NCBI GenBank assembly: GCA_037974665.1
Contig: CM075769.1
Coordinates: forward strand, 78,701,190-78,765,189
DNA: 64,000 nt
Direction: 5' to 3'
DNA from: Ehretia macrophylla
Taxonomy: Eukaryota; Streptophyta; Magnoliopsida; Boraginales; Ehretiaceae
In this document: positions 59,845-64,000 of the stretch, piece after piece
How the letters are laid out: every line of letters begins with the position of its first letter
Numbering within the stretch: position 1 is the stretch's first letter
Made by a program: the position numbers and the translations under genes
Notes under the pieces: generated by a model
The model's input: only the letters and a program-made list of their open reading frames with translations
The model's database searches: none
What the model was told of the DNA's origin: nothing

Positions 59845-60373
59845 TTAACGGTTCACAGTCCCAGCCTAGAGAGATGGCTCATTCAAAAGGCCCAATGGGA
59901 TTAACGGCAACCCATCCGCTTCAACAACGCAGCATCCTCGCAAGACGTGATATCGACACGTTGTAGGGCCCTTTGATGTCCCGCGAGTTAGGTTGTCGTC
60001 CTTTTAACAGCACACGACGTACGATCCGAGACAGAAAAATAGAGCAAAAGAATAAAAGTGGACTAAAACAGATGAAAACGTTCGATTTTGGGCTCCAAAA
60101 AATGGGCACAGCGAGCAAGCTGGCTGCCCCCGTCATAGAGCTCTCAGAGAGCGTTTCGACGGTATACTGTGCACCGCGTAACTCCTCACGGATCAAAAGT
60201 TATGGGCACCGGAGTGATGGGGACCTGGTCACAAACCCTATGTCCTCGGTTTGCGGGCTCGGCCTCTACGTGTAGCGAAGTTGCCTTGCCTAATGTTCCG
60301 TGGGATTCGGTAATAGAGATTTGGTGGATAAAGTATCTTGGCAACCCTAACCAGTGCAAAAAAAATTGAAAAG

Positions 60374-60491
60374 GGGGTGCAACACGAGGACTTCCTACGG
60401 GTCACCCATCCTAGTACTACTCTCGCCCAAGCACACTTAACTTCGAAGTTCTCATGGGATCCAGTGCATTAGTGCTGGTATGATCGCACCC
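60374..60491 (-). rRNA. 5S rRNA gene copy 64
   Basis: 118 bp: CTTCCTACGGGTC. GCACACTTAACTTCGAAG, TCTCATGGG and ATCCAGTG. Confidence 0.93.
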
Positions 60492-61048
60492 GCCATGTTG
60501 AGGGCACAATTCCTATATGTGTTAACGGTTCACAGTCCCAGCCTAGAGAGATGGCCCATTCAAAAGGCTCAATGGGCTTAACGACAACCAATCCGCTTCA
60601 ACAACGCACCATCCGCGCAAGACGTGATATTGACACTTTGTAGGGCACTCTGATGTCCCGCGAGTCAGGTTGTCGTCCTTTTAACAGCTCACGACGTACG
60701 ATCCGGGACGGAAAAACAGACCAAAAGAAGAAAAGTGGCCTGAAAATGATGAAAATGTTCGATTTTGGACTCCAAAAAGGGGCACAGCGAGCAAGCTAGC
60801 TGCCCCCATCGTAGAGCTCTCAAAGATCTTTGTAACGGTATGCTGTGCGCCGCGTAACTCCATACGGATCAAAAGTTATGGGCACCGGTGCGACGGAGAC
60901 CTGGTCACAAACCCTACGCCCTCGGTCTGCGGGCCCGGCCTTTATGTGAAGCGAAGTTGTCTTGCCCATTGTTCCGTGGGATTCGGTAATAGAGATTTGG
61001 TAGATAAAGTATCTTGGCAACCCTAACTAGGGCAAAAAAAATTGAAAA

Positions 61049-61167
61049 GGGGTGCAACACGAGGACTTCACAGGGGGTCACCCATCCTAATACTACTCTC
61101 GCCCAAGCACGCTTAACTTCGGAGTTGTGATGGGATCCGGTGCATTAGTACTGGTATGATCGCACCC
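61049..61167 (-). rRNA. 5S rRNA gene copy 65, last in window
   Basis: CTTCACAGG, CCTAATAC, GAGTTGTGATG and TTAGTACTGG. It is followed by an incomplete spacer. Confidence 0.96.
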
Positions 61168-61638
61168 GTCATGTTGAGGGCACAATTCCTATATGTGTTA
61201 ACGGTTCAGAGTCCCAACCTAGGGAGATGGCCCATTCAAAAGGCCTAATGGGCATAACGACAACCCATCAGCTTCAACAACGCAGCATCCTCGCAAGACG
61301 TGATATCGACACGTTGTAGGGCCCCTGATTTCCTGCGAGTCAGGTTGTCATCCTTTTAATAGCTCACGACGTACGATCCGGGACGGAAAAACAGAGCAAA
61401 AGAAGTAAAGTGGCCTGAAACTGATGAAAATGTTCGATTTTGGGCTCCAAAATTGGGCACAACGAGCATGCTCTCTGCCCTCATCGTAGAGCTCTCAGAG
61501 AGCTTAGCAACGGTATGCTTTGCGCCGCGTAACTCTAGACGGATCAAAAGTTATGGGCACCGGAGCGACGGAGACCTGGTCACAAACCCTACGCCCTCGG
61601 TTTGCGAGCTCGGCCTCTACGTGAAGCGAAGTTATCTT

Positions 61639-64000
61639 TGTGACACCCCGATCCCTCTCGAGACCGGGAGTTCTAACAATCAATCTATTCACAACCCAAA
61701 TTCAAACCCGGCAAGATTTTAGGGAAAGACGGACAGAGTCTCCCCTGTTTCTAGGCAAATTGCAAAACCTGTAATAGCATATAAATGGACCAACACCGTG
61801 TCCAACCCTTCAACCACCTCAAGGCCATCCGAGCCTCGGTTCACAACAAGCAATTCACAAGTAAATATAAATTCAAGCTTAGCAATTAAACTACACCAAC
61901 CTATTGCATAAAGTAGACTATCATGACTTTCTATCTTTTTCCCTTTTTGTCATTACAAATATATATTGAAGTTAAGCTATATCAACTAAATACATAATCT
62001 AATGAACTTAAATTACATCCCCTTTAACATTAAATACATATAATACATAAAAGCATACAACTTTACAACTTTGACAACTCAAGTCACATAGGCACGCAGG
62101 ACAACCCTTCAAGCACGGACTTTCACGAAATCACGAACTTTCCAGCTAACATGGCATTTCCTGAAATGTGGTGGTGAGGAGTGAGTATACACAACATGTA
62201 TACTCAGTGAGGGCGAGACAGATATCGAATTGGAGAGAAAGAAAGTCGTGCAATGCAAATAAGACAGTTAAGCAATATAACTGATAAATAAGCAATCAAG
62301 ATAAACAATCAATACAATAAGTAATTACTGAAAGCATTAACACAACCATTCAAAGCTATACCACACTCTGAAGGATATGGTACACTCATTCGAGCATTGT
62401 CCCATTCCACGAGCGATACATCACTCTCGAGCTTGATGTTGGCAACGATGACAATAAGCGCGCATCCACCTTATAACACCAGTTTGGAATACCCCGGAAG
62501 TATCCATCAATCTACGACCCAAATCTCCCTGGGAGGCAGCCCAAGCGAGAAGAGGGAATAGCTACGGAGCTAGAGCAACCAACACTGGCAACCCGAGGCT
62601 ACCCAGAGAGGCTCATCACTCACGCGCGAGACACTATGCAATGCAAGACTCGATACAAGGCGATAAACGAGCGATAAACAAGATATCAAGCATTCTCAAC
62701 AATGGATAAACATTTCAATCAACAACCAACTCTAACAAGCGGAATAAGCATTAGCAAGCATAACAAGCAATAATAAGCATTAACAAGCATTCTATAGGCA
62801 TAACTTCAACAAAACACACAAAGTCACAAATCGGCCCCAACTATCAAAACACTGTCATCTCCAAACGATCCACGAGTTCCGGAAACTGACTTCGCCAATC
62901 TTCCTAGGTCACTATAAAGCACGTCTAGAGACTCCGAAACCCTACTTAACCCTAGAATCCACGCAAAGCCCGGTTTTTCCCCTTTGCTCGTTTGAACTAC
63001 AACTATACCAACCAAACACCCAACCAATACCACGACCGCACCAAAAGTGCTTCCATGGGCTCCCGAAACAATGCCATCACGCAAAACGAGAAAACGCTAA
63101 AGTCGACCTAAACGACCCCGACTTTCACTAAGCCGTTTTTCTCCATTTTTCTATTACACATTCTAATTAAACCACACATTTAGGCATTCTAGCATACCTA
63201 GCACCTTTTCACATCAACAGACAGCATAACAGCGCAACTTTATCATTTCAAGGATTTACTATTCACTAATTACTATTCATTAAACAATTTAAATTGCAAT
63301 TTCGATTTTCAACCGCAGAAAATGCTAAAAAGCTATAAGTACATGTTCTACAATCAACAAGGAACATTCTTTAAGCAACAAAACGATTAAAACAACAATC
63401 TACGCATAAAATCCAAAAATCAAAGTTTAGATACAAATATTTCAAATGCGCAAATAACGATGAAACCCTCACCTTAGACGCTCCTAGACGCTAGGAAAAC
63501 CTCGTAGAGTGCCTCGGAAACCACCCCGTGCAAGCTCACGCGAAGATTTGGTGATTTGTAGTTGAAGTTTTCTTTTTTTTTCTCCTTCTTTTCCTCATGT
63601 TTTCAAGTCTTTCCTCTCTGTTTTTTCGTGTGCAATTCTGCTTATTTAGGAAAAAAAAATGACAAGTCAAAGGTCAAAGATTCGGTCAACCCGCTAAACC
63701 AAAACAGCTATGCGCGACCTTACGAAAACGGCCATAACTTCTTCTAGAAAACTCCAATTCATGAACGGTTTGAAGCCTCAGAAACTAGACTCATAGAGCT
63801 TTCCAACCATATATAATTTGCTACCTAACTCTTCCCCAATTGGTTCAGATTTAATTCCAAAGTTGACCCAAAATTTGACTAACTTAACATTGCATTTTTT
63901 TTATTTCTAATCCCAAGTTTGCCTTTTATTAAACATTTCAAAAATTTCCACCTTGTCCTAGTTGGTCAATGTAGATGAAAAGTCAACTAGTTTGGTCAAA
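61639..64000 (-). mobile_element. Partial LTR element, diverged relative, antisense, runs off the window
   Basis: 5S spacer stops inside GAAGTTATCTT and TGTGACACCCCG begins; an LTR end in antisense would read CGGGGTGTCACA. Two modules of the 22159 inverted LTR recur in the same order. The first is an acceptor-like stretch at about 62165-62215 (minus strand CTCACTGAG, ACTCAC, then TTTCAGG). The second is a GC-rich block at about 62460-62640 with CTACGACCCAAATCTCC and CCAAGCGAGAAGAGGGAAT. The rest is AT-rich with no supported coding sequence. An open frame on the minus strand at 62824-63084 (86 codons) has no recognisable domain. The right end, target duplication and any internal region lie outside. 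Confidence 0.75.

Larger units (their letters stand above)
56050..61638 (-). repeat. 5S rDNA tandem array, class B with class A patches (8 genes)
   Basis: The array resumes in exact register after the solo LTR and keeps a 675-678 bp period. Several markers that are class A elsewhere reappear here: CAGTCCCAGCC and AGTGGCCTGAAA in the units after 59000, and an ATAGAAATGTGG plus CCGGAGC block at 58278-58325. The last unit is cut inside its spacer at 61638 by the start of another LTR (TGTGACACCCC). The following 5S gene is therefore outside the window or lost. Confidence 0.92.

Noticed and set aside
491..61722. Dozens of 60-170 codon open frames across the array, many starting MGESSTRMGDP, MIRKEL or MQSS, on both strands
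   Set aside because: They repeat every 677 bp, lie across antisense 5S gene and spacer, differ by frameshifts between units, and have no domain. They follow from the rDNA repeat, not from proteins.
62824..63084. 86-codon minus-strand frame in the terminal LTR element
   Set aside because: Hydrophobic start but no recognisable domain, inside an LTR-like repeat, with no supporting signals.

Overview
This window is plant nuclear DNA from a flowering plant. It is dominated by a tandem 5S ribosomal DNA array that has been invaded by long terminal repeat (LTR) retrotransposons. I recognise no protein-coding host gene. I count 65 copies of the 5S rRNA gene, all on the minus strand, at a very regular period of about 677 bp: a gene of about 119 bp plus a long spacer of about 558 bp. 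Three copies carry internal deletions and are annotated as pseudogenes. The 5S identity rests on the full-length match to the angiosperm 5S sequence, including the internal A box, intermediate element and C box. Each copy has T-runs just after the gene and a plant-type upstream layout (AT box near -28, C at -1).

Layout. (1) 1 to about 10450: array class A (spacer signature GATTTTGAGC, CACGTGAAGAGAAG, ATAGAAATGTGG), with an irregular mix of 677-bp and 640-bp units; the short units lack 37 bp of spacer. (2) About 10450 to 15719: class B units (GATTTTGGGC, TACGTGAAGCGAAG, ATAGAGATTTGG). (3) 15720-30344: a 14.6-kb LTR retrotransposon on the plus strand, flanked by the 5-bp target duplication TCTGA. 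It has 3.83-kb LTRs, an initiator-Met tRNA primer-binding site, a polypurine tract and about 2.9 kb of internal sequence without coding capacity, so it resembles a large non-autonomous derivative (LARD-like) of a Ty3/Gypsy element. Nested inside it is an inverted solo LTR (22159-26214, target duplication GTTCT). (4) 30345-52448: class B array. From about 41 to 52 kb it is organised as an alternating two-unit (about 1.35 kb) higher-order repeat, and two of its spacers (33730 and 34947) carry identical 0.1-kb stubs of the LTR. (5) 52449-56049: a solo LTR of the same family (target duplication CACAG). (6) 56050-61638: class B array with class A-like patches. (7) 61639-64000: start of another, diverged LTR element in antisense orientation, running out of the window.

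How the parts relate. The 5S genes would be transcribed leftward by RNA polymerase III. The 15720 and 52449 insertions lie in the opposite orientation. The LTR stubs and shared diagnostic variants show that array turnover (unequal exchange or gene conversion) has copied a retrotransposon junction to a site about 18 kb away. Many differences between 5S copies are transitions at CpG sites, which suggests that much of this array is methylated and silent. The numerous short open frames in the array are reading frames through antisense 5S and spacer, not genes.
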